Shown here: one piece after another, positions 7,663 through 15,957 of the stretch | Layout: each line of letters starts with the position of its first letter | Numbering within the stretch: the stretch's first letter is position 1 | Assembly (NCBI GenBank): GCA_963842065.1 | Contig: CAWJEW010000006.1 | Span: forward strand, 485,582 to 549,581 | DNA: 64,000 nucleotides | Reading direction: 5' to 3' | DNA from: CAITWD01 sp963842065 | GTDB lineage: Bacteria; Actinomycetota; Thermoleophilia; Miltoncostaeales; Miltoncostaeaceae | Made by a program: the position numbers and the translations under genes | The notes under the pieces: model-generated | Seen by the model: the letters and a program-made list of their open reading frames with translations, nothing else | Told to the model about the DNA's origin: nothing | Database searches by the model: none

Positions 7663-7875
7663 TCAGCGGACACGATCGCCGCGGTAGGTGGAATCCTCGA
7701 TTAGCGCTAGGTAATCGGCGACGCGAATCGCCGGGCGGCTATAGCCCGGCGGCACCACCACCGGGCAGCCGCGGAAGATGGCGTCGACGGCGCGACGTGA
7801 CCATCCGAGCGCAGCCAGATCGCCGCGGCTCAGCACCGCGTTGGGCATGCCCAGCCGGTCACTGGCGGTGGTCAC
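7663..7875 (-). CDS. Small helix-turn-helix protein, excisionase-like
   Basis: A 70-residue protein. LSRGDLAALGWSRRAVDAIF is a plausible helix-turn-helix followed by a wing (VVVPPGYSRPAIRVADYLAL), as in MerR-like excisionase proteins. Its GTG overlaps the repressor stop codon by four bases, so it is coupled to the repressor. In comparable elements a gene at this place controls excision or the lytic switch. The excisionase role is inferred from size, fold and position. Confidence 0.5.
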   Translation of the reverse strand: MTTASDRLGMPNAVLSRGDLAALGWSRRAVDAIFRGCPVVVPPGYSRPAIRVADYLALIEDSTYRGDRVR

Positions 7876-8129
7876 CGCTGCTCCCAGCTTCCGCGCAGCA
7901 CGGCAACTCGGCGCAGTTCCCCCAACAGGTCAACGTAGGTGTCCACGTGGCGTGCACCGGGTCCCAAACCCGCCTCCCAGTTGGCGACGGTCTGCTCACT
8001 GACGCCCATCGCTTCGGCAACGTCCCGTCGCGTGGCTTTCGCCGCCTCCCGGACGCGCCTGCGCTCGTCGGCCGGCGGCAGCATCGCCTGGAGCGTCAAT
8101 CGGTCGAGAACGCTGTCGCGTGCGGTCAT
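7872..8129 (-). CDS. XRE-family transcriptional repressor
   Basis: An 85-residue protein. RRDVAEAMGVSEQTVANWEAG at residues 34-54 is a clear XRE/Cro helix-turn-helix, with the usual Q-T-V-A-N-W-E recognition helix. The ATG at 8129 is preceded closely by AGGGGGA. It faces the integrase-side gene across a short control region that carries a 7-bp inverted repeat. That is the classical layout of an immunity repressor controlling its own and the divergent promoter. It lacks a dimerisation or LexA-like protease domain, so induction would have to come from another factor. Confidence 0.8.
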   Translation of the reverse strand: MTARDSVLDRLTLQAMLPPADERRRVREAAKATRRDVAEAMGVSEQTVANWEAGLGPGARHVDTYVDLLGELRRVAVLRGSWEQR

Positions 8130-8174
8130 TCCCCCTGCCTTCGCTCGATTGATTGAGCCGTCCCGATTGATCTT

Positions 8175-8234
8175 AGCATAGTGTTTGCGGAGAGCTGGTC
8201 GCAAACAGTGGGTCCGGTGCTTATACTGGTGCTT
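8175..8234. promoter_or_regulatory. Divergent promoter/operator of the element
   Basis: Rightward: TATACT at 8222-8227 lies seven bases before the ATG at 8235, with TCGCAA 17 bp upstream, so the transcript would be nearly leaderless. Leftward: TTGCGA (8204-8199) and TATGCT (8180-8175) are 18 bp apart and point at the repressor gene. The inverted repeat GTTTGCG (8183-8189) / CGCAAAC (8200-8206) overlaps both promoters and is the best operator candidate for the XRE protein. These are pattern calls with no footprint evidence. Confidence 0.55.
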
Positions 8235-8762
8235 ATGGGAGATCTGAAGCTGAGCCCCGACGTGGGCGGATGGGTGCATGCCGACTGGGGCGCCGGTCAC
8301 TGTTGGGTTCGCTTCGCTCCCGACTCGGGCGGCAAGCTCATGCTGGCGGAGCTCCACACGACCGAGCCGCGCGCGCTGCGTGCGATTCCGCTCGGGCGCA
8401 TCGTCGCCGCAGTTGAGATGCGCGGCGCGGGCGCCATCGTCCTCGAACTCGCGATGCACATAAAGGATGAGATGAAGGTCAGCAGGCTCGCAGAACGCCC
8501 CGAAGGCGGCGCTGAGATCGCAAAACGGCACCGTCTGAAATGGTCGAGCGGGCAGCGCCTCGGCGACGAGTTCTACAGAGACGTCGCCCACGCGTATCAG
8601 TCGTGCGTCGCCCTCGGCCTGCGTCCCAATAAGACGATCGCGGACGACGTCGGAGCCGCGATTGCGACGGTCACTGGATGGATCGCCGAAGCGCGTCGGC
8701 GCGGATACTTGCCGCCCGCCGTGCACGGCCGCGCCGGGACCCCGGCAAGGATGCCCGACTGA
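8235..8762 (+). CDS. Element protein with possible HTH, upstream of integrase
   Basis: A 175-residue protein, ATG at 8235. The second half (FYRDVAHAYQSCVALGLRPNKTIADDVG then ATVTGWIAEARRRGYL) looks like a helix-turn-helix in which a 'recognition' helix precedes ARRRGYLPPA. Proteins of this type often precede integrases in actinobacterial elements. Its stop overlaps the integrase ATG (TGATG), so the two are one operon driven by the divergent promoter. The N-terminal 90 residues are unknown. It is probably a regulator of integration. Confidence 0.55.
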   Translation: MGDLKLSPDVGGWVHADWGAGHCWVRFAPDSGGKLMLAELHTTEPRALRAIPLGRIVAAVEMRGAGAIVLELAMHIKDEMKVSRLAERPEGGAEIAKRHRLKWSSGQRLGDEFYRDVAHAYQSCVALGLRPNKTIADDVGAAIATVTGWIAEARRRGYLPPAVHGRAGTPARMPD

Positions 8763-9790
8763 TGGCCTCCGCATGGATCATCAAACGACCGACGCGCACG
8801 GGCGCGCCTCGCTATTACGTCCGGTTCCGCGTCGGCGGACGTGAAGCGGCGCAACTGCACGGCGGCGTCTTCCAGACGATGAAGGCCGCCAAGGTCCGCA
8901 GGGACTACGTCGCCGCCGAGCTCGCCGCGCGCCGCGTGCCGGCGCTCACGATCGAGCGCGACGAAGCACTGGCGACCACGCTCGCCGAGGCCGCCGAGCG
9001 CTGGCATGCCTCGAGGATCGACGTCACCGACGGCACGCGCCTGACCTACAGCGTCGCGCTCGGCCGCATCCTGCCGGACCACGGGGAAACCCCGATCACC
9101 GCGATCACGCGCGAGTGGGTCGCGGACCGCATCGGCGAGCTCGCCGCCGATGGGCACAAGAAGCAGACCATCCGCAAGACGATCGGCACGCTGGCGATGG
9201 TCCTCGATTACGAGAAGATCGAACCGAACCCCGCGAGCAAGCCGAAGCTCCCGCACGAGCAGCCGGACGTCCCGAAGCCCCCCAGCGCCGACGATGTTGC
9301 CGCCGTCGCGCGCCTGGTGCCCGCCAAACACCGTCTGGCCCTCGCCGTCCTCGACGCGACCGGGATGCGCGTGGGCGAAATGGACGGCCTCACGTGGGGC
9401 GACGTCGACGAGACGCGCGGCCGCTGGCGCATCCTCAAGTCAAAGACAGGCAAGCCCCGCTGGGTCACTCCCCCGCCGGAGGTCTTCGAGGCGGTAATCG
9501 CGCAGGTTGCGCGCGATGATCGCGACCTCGAGGCCCGCGTGTTCGCCCAGACGACGGGCAACCAACTCCGGACCGCGATCTCCAAGGCGTGCCGTGCTGC
9601 CGGCGTCCCCCTATTCAGCCCGCACGACCTGCGGCACCGTCGCGTGAGTCTGATGCACCTGCGCGGCGTTCCGTGGGCGAGAATCGGCGAGGCGGTCGGC
9701 CACAGCCCGAGAGAATCGGCCGACACCTACACGCACGTCATGGTCGACGAGACCGAGCTCAACTACGGGGCGATTCTGGCCCGGATGTGA
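8762..9790 (+). CDS. Tyrosine recombinase (phage integrase)
   Basis: A 342-residue site-specific recombinase that should catalyse integration at the tRNA-end repeat. The first 60 residues contain an AP2-like arm-binding domain (RTGAPRYYVRFRVGGRE), residues 85-160 the SAM-like core-binding domain, and the rest the catalytic domain. Catalytic residues are visible: R in TGMRVGEM, K in KSKTGK, HDLRH (H-x-x-R), the H of VGHSPRES and the Y of DTYTHV. The ATG at 8762 is set by a TGATG overlap; the longer frame lacks homology. The gene ends 17 bp before a repeat shared with the left end and about 70 bp before attR, the normal arrangement. Confidence 0.93.
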   Translation: MASAWIIKRPTRTGAPRYYVRFRVGGREAAQLHGGVFQTMKAAKVRRDYVAAELAARRVPALTIERDEALATTLAEAAERWHASRIDVTDGTRLTYSVALGRILPDHGETPITAITREWVADRIGELAADGHKKQTIRKTIGTLAMVLDYEKIEPNPASKPKLPHEQPDVPKPPSADDVAAVARLVPAKHRLALAVLDATGMRVGEMDGLTWGDVDETRGRWRILKSKTGKPRWVTPPPEVFEAVIAQVARDDRDLEARVFAQTTGNQLRTAISKACRAAGVPLFSPHDLRHRRVSLMHLRGVPWARIGEAVGHSPRESADTYTHVMVDETELNYGAILARM

Positions 9791-9806
9791 CCGGATGTGC
9801 TCGGCG

Positions 9807-9832
9807 CGTGCGTGCCTCGGTGGTGCCTCGGA
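9807..9832 (+). repeat. Putative integrase arm-type site, right copy
   Basis: Exact copy of the 26 bp at 891-916, containing tandem GTGCCTCGG units. It lies between the integrase stop and attR. See the left copy for reasoning. Confidence 0.5.
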
Positions 9833-9861
9833 TCACCTGAAAGCGCTATTTGCAGGCCGCT

Positions 9862-9886
9862 TCGAATCCCGTATGCGCTATCAGAT
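9862..9886 (+). repeat. attR: direct repeat of a tRNA 3' end
   Basis: Exact copy of the 25 bp at 794-818. Here the T-arm stem is not complete (GCCGC instead of ACGGG on the 5' side), so this copy is the element-derived half and the left one the chromosomal half. Similarity between the two ends continues to about 9967. Confidence 0.75.
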
Positions 9887-10284
9887 CCCTGTAGACAAGC
9901 GGTTCTAACCCCTATCCGCCTGTCATAGGTGTCACAAAGTACCGCACATGTACGCGGCGTGCGTGCACCGGTGCACAACGGATTTTCAGCCGGCGCCGCG
10001 GGCGCGATTGCACGCCGAGTGCAGCATCCGGGTCGCGGGCGTGCCGCTGTGGGCTCAACGCCTTGCTAGCCCATCGGTCATCCGTGCCGGCGCCCGATGA
10101 CGCGGGCGGGGGTCATTGACGGTCGGTCGCTCCCCGGTCCCGATGCAGTATTGGGCTTCGCCCGTCACGTACTGGGCGCCGGCCAGGGGTCAAACCTCAA
10201 CCGGACACGGGGGTCAGTCTCGCACCGGAACCGACATACAGAGCCCCCGTCAACTCCGGTCCGGTTCATGTCGATACCCTCCGC
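9887..10284. other. Region right of attR with only relics
   Basis: The first 80 bp are an imperfect copy of 819-899. A short HNH relic follows at 10003-10052. From 10053 to 10284 no gene is recognised; it probably contains the promoter of the GH5 gene. Confidence 0.5.
10003..10052 (-). pseudogene. HNH endonuclease 3'-end relic
   Basis: About 45 bp resemble the 3' end of the HNH fragment at 1793 (shared GATTGCACG and GAGTGCAGCATCC) and, read leftward, encode a HSACN-like end. No further HNH sequence remains. Because it lies outside attR, it suggests that a related element once occupied the same site. Confidence 0.45.
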
Positions 10285-11556
10285 ATGCTCGCCAGAAGAT
10301 GTAGCCGTCGGGGTGCCGGCGGCGCCGACGCCAGAGCGAACCACGCCGCAGTCGCGCCAACGCCGCGGGAGCACGCGCCACGGGGCGCTGGCGACCGCGC
10401 GCGGAGAACGCACCAGATTCGGACCGGGGCGCTGATCACGCTCGGTCTCGGCCTGGTACTGCTGACACTGGCGGCAGCCGCCCGCATCGGCGGCCGACCC
10501 GCAGCCGCGCAGATCCAGGCTCAGGGCAGGACAACAATGCTCTCGACTGGGCCGGGGCCTGTCGGTCCGGCGGCGGTGCGGGTTTCCGGCAATCGGCTTG
10601 TGAATGCGGATGGACGGCCGGTCCGCCTCATGGGGGTGGACCGCTCGGGGACCGAATACGCGTGCGTGCAAGGATGGGGGATCTTCGACGGCCAGTCGGG
10701 CGCCGCGTCGGTGGCCACCGTGGCCGCCTGGGGGATCAACGCCGTCCGGATCCCGCTCAACGAGGATTGCTGGCTGGGCATCAACGGAGTCGCGCCCTCG
10801 GTCGGCGGCATCGCCTACCGGCGGGCCATCGAGGCCTACGTGTCGCTCCTGGGCCGGGCCGGCCTGGTGGCGGTGGTCGACCTCCACTGGTCGGCGCCCG
10901 GCGCCGAGCTTGCCACAGGCCAACAGGACATGGCGGACGCCAGCCACTCGGTTGCCTTCTGGCGCTCCGCGGCGTCGGCCCTGCGCGTCGACCGCAACAC
11001 TGTCTTCGACCTGTACAACGAGCCGCACGACATCTCCTGGACCTGCTGGCTCCACGGATGCACCATCCCCGCCGCCGCCGGCCGGCCGGCGTGGCGGACC
11101 GCGGGGATGCAGCAGCTGGTCGACGTCGTGCGGAGCGCCGGCGCCGCCCAGCCGATCATGGTCGGCGGGCTGGACTGGGCCGGAGACCTGTCGGGGTGGC
11201 TATCCCACAAGCCGGTCGATCCCCGCCACCAGCTGATCGCCAGCGTCCACATCTACAACTACTCTGGCTGCAACACGGCCGTCTGCTGGAACCGGACCAT
11301 CGCCCCGGTCGCCCGTGCCGTCCCGGTGGTGAGCGGCGAGGTTGGTCAGAACACCTGCACGGGAACGTTCCCCAACCGATACATGGCCTGGGCCGACGCC
11401 CACGACGTCTCCTACCTCGCCTGGACGTGGGACACCTGGGGGTGTCCCGACGGCCTGATCACTTCGTACTCGGGCACGCCCAGCGCCTGGGGCGCCACCT
11501 ACCGGGCCCATCTGCACAGCCTGGCGCAGACCGTGCGCTTGAGCCATACCCAGTGA
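10285..11556 (+). CDS. Glycoside hydrolase family 5 (cellulase-like), membrane-anchored
   Basis: A 423-residue exported beta-glucanase-type enzyme. A basic N-terminus (residues 1-48) is followed by one membrane segment or signal anchor (LITLGLGLVLLTLAAAARI). The GH5 barrel then runs from about residue 90. The acid/base glutamate is in DLYNEPHD and the nucleophile in PVVSGEVGQ; VVDLHW and SVHIYNYSG are typical barrel strands. Two cysteine-rich loops suggest an extracytoplasmic fold. It is convergent with a cluster containing a BcsA-like synthase, a common pairing in which a cellulase trims a beta-glucan. The product could also be another beta-linked polymer. Confidence 0.88.
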   Translation: MLARRCSRRGAGGADARANHAAVAPTPREHAPRGAGDRARRTHQIRTGALITLGLGLVLLTLAAAARIGGRPAAAQIQAQGRTTMLSTGPGPVGPAAVRVSGNRLVNADGRPVRLMGVDRSGTEYACVQGWGIFDGQSGAASVATVAAWGINAVRIPLNEDCWLGINGVAPSVGGIAYRRAIEAYVSLLGRAGLVAVVDLHWSAPGAELATGQQDMADASHSVAFWRSAASALRVDRNTVFDLYNEPHDISWTCWLHGCTIPAAAGRPAWRTAGMQQLVDVVRSAGAAQPIMVGGLDWAGDLSGWLSHKPVDPRHQLIASVHIYNYSGCNTAVCWNRTIAPVARAVPVVSGEVGQNTCTGTFPNRYMAWADAHDVSYLAWTWDTWGCPDGLITSYSGTPSAWGATYRAHLHSLAQTVRLSHTQ

Positions 11557-11787
11557 GTGCGGCAGCGTGCCAGCTTCGTCACTCGACACCCCCGGCCCCG
11601 GGGTCGTCCCAGGATCTGGACCGAGCTGCGCGCGAGCGCTGCTGGGGACGTCATCCGGTCCTCGTTATGCGCCGCCGGGGGTCCGGTCGGCAGGCCCCCG
11701 GTGCGGGTGGGTGCGTCATCGCCGCGCTGGTGCCCAGGCGCCGAGCGTCCTCACCGCTCGCATCCCTGCCCAACACGGTCGCAGACG
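11557..11787. other. Convergent intergenic region
   Basis: Between the GH5 gene and the leftward cluster. No gene was recognised and no convincing terminator hairpin was identified by eye. Confidence 0.35.
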
Positions 11788-12732
11788 TCACGCACGCTTG
11801 GTGATGGTGGTCCGATCAACGACGAATTCGCCGGTCCCCTCCGAGAGCAACAGGACCCGCCCGCCGAGCACAACGCGCAGATTCGGCGCCCACCCCACGT
11901 CGATCCATAAGGGCCGGCGGATTCGTGTCGCCCAACGTGCACCAGGCACGAGCGTTCCCTGGTAGACGACCGCGCCGGTGGGTCCTCCCCGACGGACCCC
12001 GATCCAGCAGCGCTTTCCGACAGCGCTCTCGAGGATCAGCGCCGGCGCCACGGGCGCCCCGTGCGATCGACGGACGGCGTGCGCCGGACGGAGCGGCGTC
12101 GGCACCACGCGGAGTGGTCTCGCCACGGACCGCCCGGACGCGCCCAGCCCGAGCCAGACGAGCGCCGCGGCGAGCACGGCCGCGGTCGCCGCAATTCCGG
12201 TGGCGGTCGATCGCCGTCGGGGCGGCCGCCGCGTGACCCGCCTGACCGGCGACTCGGTTGGCGTTCCCTCGGATGGATCGACAGGGATGAGCCCGTGCTC
12301 GGTCGCCAGCTCGTCGCCCATCCGATCGTCCAGTTCCCACACCGGCGGATCGGCACCGGGTCCGAGGGGCTCGATCCGGGTCCGCCTTTCGGCGAGATCG
12401 ACTTCGAGTCGGGTGACGATCTCCTCGGCCTCCTGCCACGGCTCGATGCGGGCCCGCCTTTCGGCGAGATCGACTTCCCCGGCAAACTGGCCCTGGTGCT
12501 CGCCGGCGGTCACGATCGCGCCCAGCCGGGCCTCGGCCCGCAGCGCCCGCTGTCGCAGCGCGTCGGCCAGCTTTTGCTGATGCTCGACGTAGGCGTCGAC
12601 GTGGTGCCGGTCGTACCCACGCCAGCGTCCGATGAACGTCGGCTGCGCCTCCGACTCGCGGCCCTCCCCGGGCGTCAAATGTGGTCGGTACCGGTCGGCA
12701 CGAGCCGCAGGACCACGGTCGGTCGCCCTCAT
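11788..12732 (-). CDS. DivIVA-like / RodZ C-terminal-like (DUF4115) membrane protein
   Basis: About 314 residues. The N-terminus (FIGRWRGYDRHHVDAYVEHQ) resembles the DivIVA-type motif 'F...RGYd...Vd.yl' and is followed by a coiled coil. The coiled coil contains an imperfect internal repeat, EVDLAERRARIEP and EVDLAERRTRIEP. One membrane segment (ATGIAATAAVLAAALVWLGL) precedes a C-terminal domain, KRCWIGVRRGG...VVYQGTLVPGA...LWIDVGWAPNLRVVLGG, that matches the RodZ-type DUF4115 beta domain. The protein may position the polysaccharide machinery at the membrane. It lies 41 bp after the ArnT-like gene, probably in the same operon. Confidence 0.65.
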   Translation of the reverse strand: MRATDRGPAARADRYRPHLTPGEGRESEAQPTFIGRWRGYDRHHVDAYVEHQQKLADALRQRALRAEARLGAIVTAGEHQGQFAGEVDLAERRARIEPWQEAEEIVTRLEVDLAERRTRIEPLGPGADPPVWELDDRMGDELATEHGLIPVDPSEGTPTESPVRRVTRRPPRRRSTATGIAATAAVLAAALVWLGLGASGRSVARPLRVVPTPLRPAHAVRRSHGAPVAPALILESAVGKRCWIGVRRGGPTGAVVYQGTLVPGARWATRIRRPLWIDVGWAPNLRVVLGGRVLLLSEGTGEFVVDRTTITKRA

Positions 12733-12772
12733 GACCGGTGCGGCCAACAGACAGACGTGTGGGCTGTCGAGG

Positions 12773-14539
12773 TCATAGCCGCTCCCCCTTCTGTGGACCC
12801 GAGGTCGGTGGTTTCAAGGATCCATAGCCCGGCAGCCACCACGGGGGCTGGGCCGGCCCAGCGGGTACGACCTGGCGGATCTCCACCCAGTTAGCGTCGG
12901 ACCCAAAGCGAGCGACTGGTCGCGAATGGGCGAGGACTGCCACCACGGTGGGAAGAGCCCGGGGTTCTGTGATCACCCCAATGCGCAGCGCTGGTGTGCA
13001 CACGACCCACCCGACCTGCCGCCAGCCGCCCGGGTAGCGGCTCCGCACGGCCGGGTCCTTGTCCAGCTCCCAGAACCAGATCACCTGGTTGGTGGCGAAG
13101 CCGGCGTCGACGAGGTCCGTCCATCCGTCGTCGTCGGTGAGCACTACCGCACGTCGGGAGACGTGCGTCTCCATCCACGCCTCGGCCTGGCTAAACTCGG
13201 TGTTCGCGTGGGTGGTCATGGCATGGCGATCGCCCGACCACCATCGTGGAAGCATGGCCGCGCCGGCTGCCACCGCGAGAGCGACCAGGGCCAGGCGGTA
13301 CGTGACGCTGGCCGCGGCAGGCGCGACCGGACTGCCCGGGCTGAGCCTGTACCGAGTGGGCTGTGCATCCCCCCGGCTCTCTGCACCCCCGTGGGGGCGC
13401 CGCAGTCGGGCCAGAAGGGCACCGATACCTCGACACCACCGAGAGAGTGCTTGGGGACCCTGGCGCCAGGCGGCGTCGACGCCACAGCCGGTCACTAGCG
13501 CCGCCCACGGTAGGGCGCCGGTGACGAGTGCGTCCGGCAGATATCCCGGTCGTAAGGGCATGACCGCGAAAGTGAGGAAGGCCAGTGTGACGCCGCGCAG
13601 CCGGCGGACGGCCAGCCCGATGGGGACCACCGCCAAGCCGGCCCCGAGGAGCCACGGGTCGAGCGCAAGCCAGCTGGCGACCTTGTTGTAGCTGTCGGTA
13701 CCAGCCCTCAGCACCGAGCCGCTCCCCGGCCGCCCAGCGATCTGCCACTCGATGGCGCCGATCAAGCTGACGTGGCCGGACCCCGGCAGGAGCTCGCCCT
13801 TCAGCACCGCAAACAGCAGGTAGAAGGCACCGAACAGGGCGAAGGTGGCCCCGAAGGCCGTCAGGGACATCCGCCTGGCCGGCCGCGGCACGTGCAGCCA
13901 TAAGGTGACCACCAGCGCCGGCAACAGCAGCAGGTAGGTCTCCTTGGTCAGGACTGCGCCGGCAAACAGCGCCCCGGCTCCGGCGTAGGCCAACAGGCGC
14001 CGGCCGGGGGACAGCACCAGAGCGAAGGCGCCGAGGATCCACGGCAGGCCGATGGTATCGAGCATGACCAGGCGTGTGTAGTAGACGGCAAGCGGGCTCA
14101 GCCCGAACAGGGCCATCGCGGTCCATCCTGCCGGTCGGCTGCCACCCAGGCGCCGGGCCACCAGGTACACCAGCGCAGTCGTGGCGACCACCACCACGAC
14201 CATGGCGATACGCCCCGACACCACCACCTCGGTGCCGGCCCGGAAGGTATCGGTGAGCCATGTCCACACGGCCAGCTGCATCCATCCGAAGGGGGGGTGG
14301 TCGTACCAATAGGTGTAGGGGGCGAGCCCCTGCTGGGCACCCAGGCCGGTCTGCACGGCCCAGGCTCGGGCCATATAGGTGCCCTCGTCTTCATTAAGAA
14401 ATGGCGGCCAGCCGGTCAGGCCGACGCTGTGGACCACAGCCACTAGCACCAGCAGGGCCGCGGTCGGCGCGGTCAGCGCCGCCCGCCGGAAGAGACGGGC
14501 TTCGGCCCCATCAAGCACCGCGGCCGGCGCCGAGGTCAC
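12773..14539 (-). CDS. ArnT/PMT-type GT-C glycosyltransferase, multi-pass
   Basis: A 588-residue protein with about eleven predicted membrane segments. The first periplasmic loop carries NEDEGTY and, later, YDHPPFGWM, which correspond to the acidic catalytic pair and the HPP motif of the GT39/ArnT (PMT_2) family. These enzymes transfer a sugar from a polyprenyl-phosphate donor to an acceptor outside the membrane. The GTG at 14539 overlaps the stop of the upstream GT2 gene (GTGA), which fixes the start and excludes the longer frame. A soluble C-terminal domain of about 170 residues follows. The acceptor is unknown. Confidence 0.82.
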   Translation of the reverse strand: MTSAPAAVLDGAEARLFRRAALTAPTAALLVLVAVVHSVGLTGWPPFLNEDEGTYMARAWAVQTGLGAQQGLAPYTYWYDHPPFGWMQLAVWTWLTDTFRAGTEVVVSGRIAMVVVVVATTALVYLVARRLGGSRPAGWTAMALFGLSPLAVYYTRLVMLDTIGLPWILGAFALVLSPGRRLLAYAGAGALFAGAVLTKETYLLLLPALVVTLWLHVPRPARRMSLTAFGATFALFGAFYLLFAVLKGELLPGSGHVSLIGAIEWQIAGRPGSGSVLRAGTDSYNKVASWLALDPWLLGAGLAVVPIGLAVRRLRGVTLAFLTFAVMPLRPGYLPDALVTGALPWAALVTGCGVDAAWRQGPQALSRWCRGIGALLARLRRPHGGAESRGDAQPTRYRLSPGSPVAPAAASVTYRLALVALAVAAGAAMLPRWWSGDRHAMTTHANTEFSQAEAWMETHVSRRAVVLTDDDGWTDLVDAGFATNQVIWFWELDKDPAVRSRYPGGWRQVGWVVCTPALRIGVITEPRALPTVVAVLAHSRPVARFGSDANWVEIRQVVPAGPAQPPWWLPGYGSLKPPTSGPQKGERL

Positions 14540-15957
14540 GGTGTGCCCCCATCCGGGTAAGTGGCGGCACTGACCGGGCCACCGATCGGGCCGGGGCGGA
14601 GATCGCGACGATGGGCGCCCGCGTGGTCCGTCTTCTCCCACCCTCGCTGGCCACGCAGCTCGCGCCACGCGGCCCGCACGGCGGCGAGCGCCAACAGCAC
14701 CATGTAGGGGATCGTGCTCCACAGGACCCTGGCGCTGTCGCGCCAGGATACCGGCACGTGGTAGACGCGGGCCATCTCGCCCAGGGCGACGGCCTCGAGC
14801 ACGGTCATCGCCGCGAATACCAGCAGCGGGGCGAACGCCCACAGAGTGAGGCCCAGCGGAACTTGCACGGTGACCGCCAGCACGACGAGCAGCGGCGTCA
14901 GGACCGCAGCGGCGGCCTGCACGAAGGGAAAGGCGAGGACGTAGGCCGCCAGAGCCCGTTGGCGGCGGGTTGGAAGTTGGCGCCACCAGCCAGCCCGCAG
15001 CACTTGAAGGAAGCCCTGGTTCCAACGGGTCCGCTGGCGAACCAAGGCGCGCACGGTCGCGGGGGTCTCTTCGCGGGTCGCCAGGGACGGCTCGTACGCC
15101 ACAGCGATGCGGGCTCCCCGTGCACTGAGCCGGATACCGAGCTCACAGTCCTCGGCGAGGCAGCTGGCATCCCATCCGCCCACCGCGCGCAGGAGCCGGC
15201 GGCGGATGAACACGGTGTTGCCGCCGAGGGGCACGAAGCCGTGTTTGGCGTGGGCGAGGAGGCGACCGCGATACCAGAGCAGATACTCCAGGCAGTTGCG
15301 GGTGGAGAACCAGCGGTCGCGCAAGGTGACGAGCTGCACGGTGCCCTGCACCACGTCGGCCCCGGTGCGCGAGAAGAGCACGTCGGCCGCGCGGAGCACG
15401 TCGAGGCCGACATCGTCCTCGGCGTCGAACACCCCCACCACCTCTCCGCGCGCCACCGCCAGCCCGGCGTTGAGCGCGGCCGGCTTGCTTTTGGGGACGG
15501 AGTCGTCGACGACCGTCCGCACACGGTCCGGCCACCGCGCCGCCGCCGCGGCGGCGACCGATGCCGTGGGCGGGTCGTCGTCGCCCACGATGACGACCAC
15601 CTCGAACCGGGGATGGTCCAGGTGAGCCAAACGCTCCAAGGTGTCACCCAGCACCTCCGCCTCGTGGCGAGCCGGGACCAGCAGGGTGAACGACGTCCGG
15701 GGCTCCGCCCCCACTGCCTCGTAGGCGAGGTCGCTCATCGTCGGCGGATTCTGGTGCTCGCACGGCGGGGCCGTAGGGCTCCCTGGCTGATCGGGCACGA
15801 GCGAGCCCGGAGTCGTGGCCGCGAAGCGCAGCGAATCATTCCAGGCGCCGAAGATCCAGACCATCGCGGTGACGGCCACCGCAAGGAATCCGGCAGCTAT
15901 GGTCGCGAGAAGGCCGAAACACGTGTCGAGCGCCCAAACCGGCATCGTGCCCATCAC
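14536..15957 (-). CDS. Processive GT2 glycosyltransferase, BcsA/hyaluronan-synthase-like
   Basis: A 473-residue inner-membrane synthase. One N-terminal membrane segment is followed by the GT-A domain: FTLLVPARHEAEVL, VFDAEDD (DxD-type metal site), LAEDCEL (TED-like base) and the processive signature QRTRWNQG. Three or four C-terminal membrane segments follow. This is the domain order of cellulose-synthase-like and related polysaccharide synthases that couple polymerisation with secretion. No PilZ domain is visible. It is the first gene of the leftward cluster, coupled by a four-base overlap to the ArnT-like gene. The GH5 hydrolase downstream supports a beta-glucan-like product. Confidence 0.85.
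   Translation of the reverse strand: MMGTMPVWALDTCFGLLATIAAGFLAVAVTAMVWIFGAWNDSLRFAATTPGSLVPDQPGSPTAPPCEHQNPPTMSDLAYEAVGAEPRTSFTLLVPARHEAEVLGDTLERLAHLDHPRFEVVVIVGDDDPPTASVAAAAAARWPDRVRTVVDDSVPKSKPAALNAGLAVARGEVVGVFDAEDDVGLDVLRAADVLFSRTGADVVQGTVQLVTLRDRWFSTRNCLEYLLWYRGRLLAHAKHGFVPLGGNTVFIRRRLLRAVGGWDASCLAEDCELGIRLSARGARIAVAYEPSLATREETPATVRALVRQRTRWNQGFLQVLRAGWWRQLPTRRQRALAAYVLAFPFVQAAAAVLTPLLVVLAVTVQVPLGLTLWAFAPLLVFAAMTVLEAVALGEMARVYHVPVSWRDSARVLWSTIPYMVLLALAAVRAAWRELRGQRGWEKTDHAGAHRRDLRPGPIGGPVSAATYPDGGTP

Larger units (their letters stand above)
794..9886. mobile_element. Integrative element, about 9.1 kb, phage-satellite-like
   Basis: The element is bounded by 25-bp direct repeats of a tRNA 3' end. 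Gene order from the right end: tyrosine integrase (8762-9790), a small upstream gene (8235), a divergent control region, then a leftward operon of repressor, HTH protein, small proteins, HK97-protease-like protein, coiled-coil protein, RepA-like AAA ATPase and small zinc-ribbon proteins. The left end holds an FkbM methyltransferase, an HNH remnant and a DUF4926/DUF6883 pair. No portal, major capsid, terminase or tail gene is visible inside it. This size and layout fit a phage satellite or a decayed prophage better than a self-transmissible ICE, because no relaxase or conjugation gene is seen. Confidence 0.75.
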
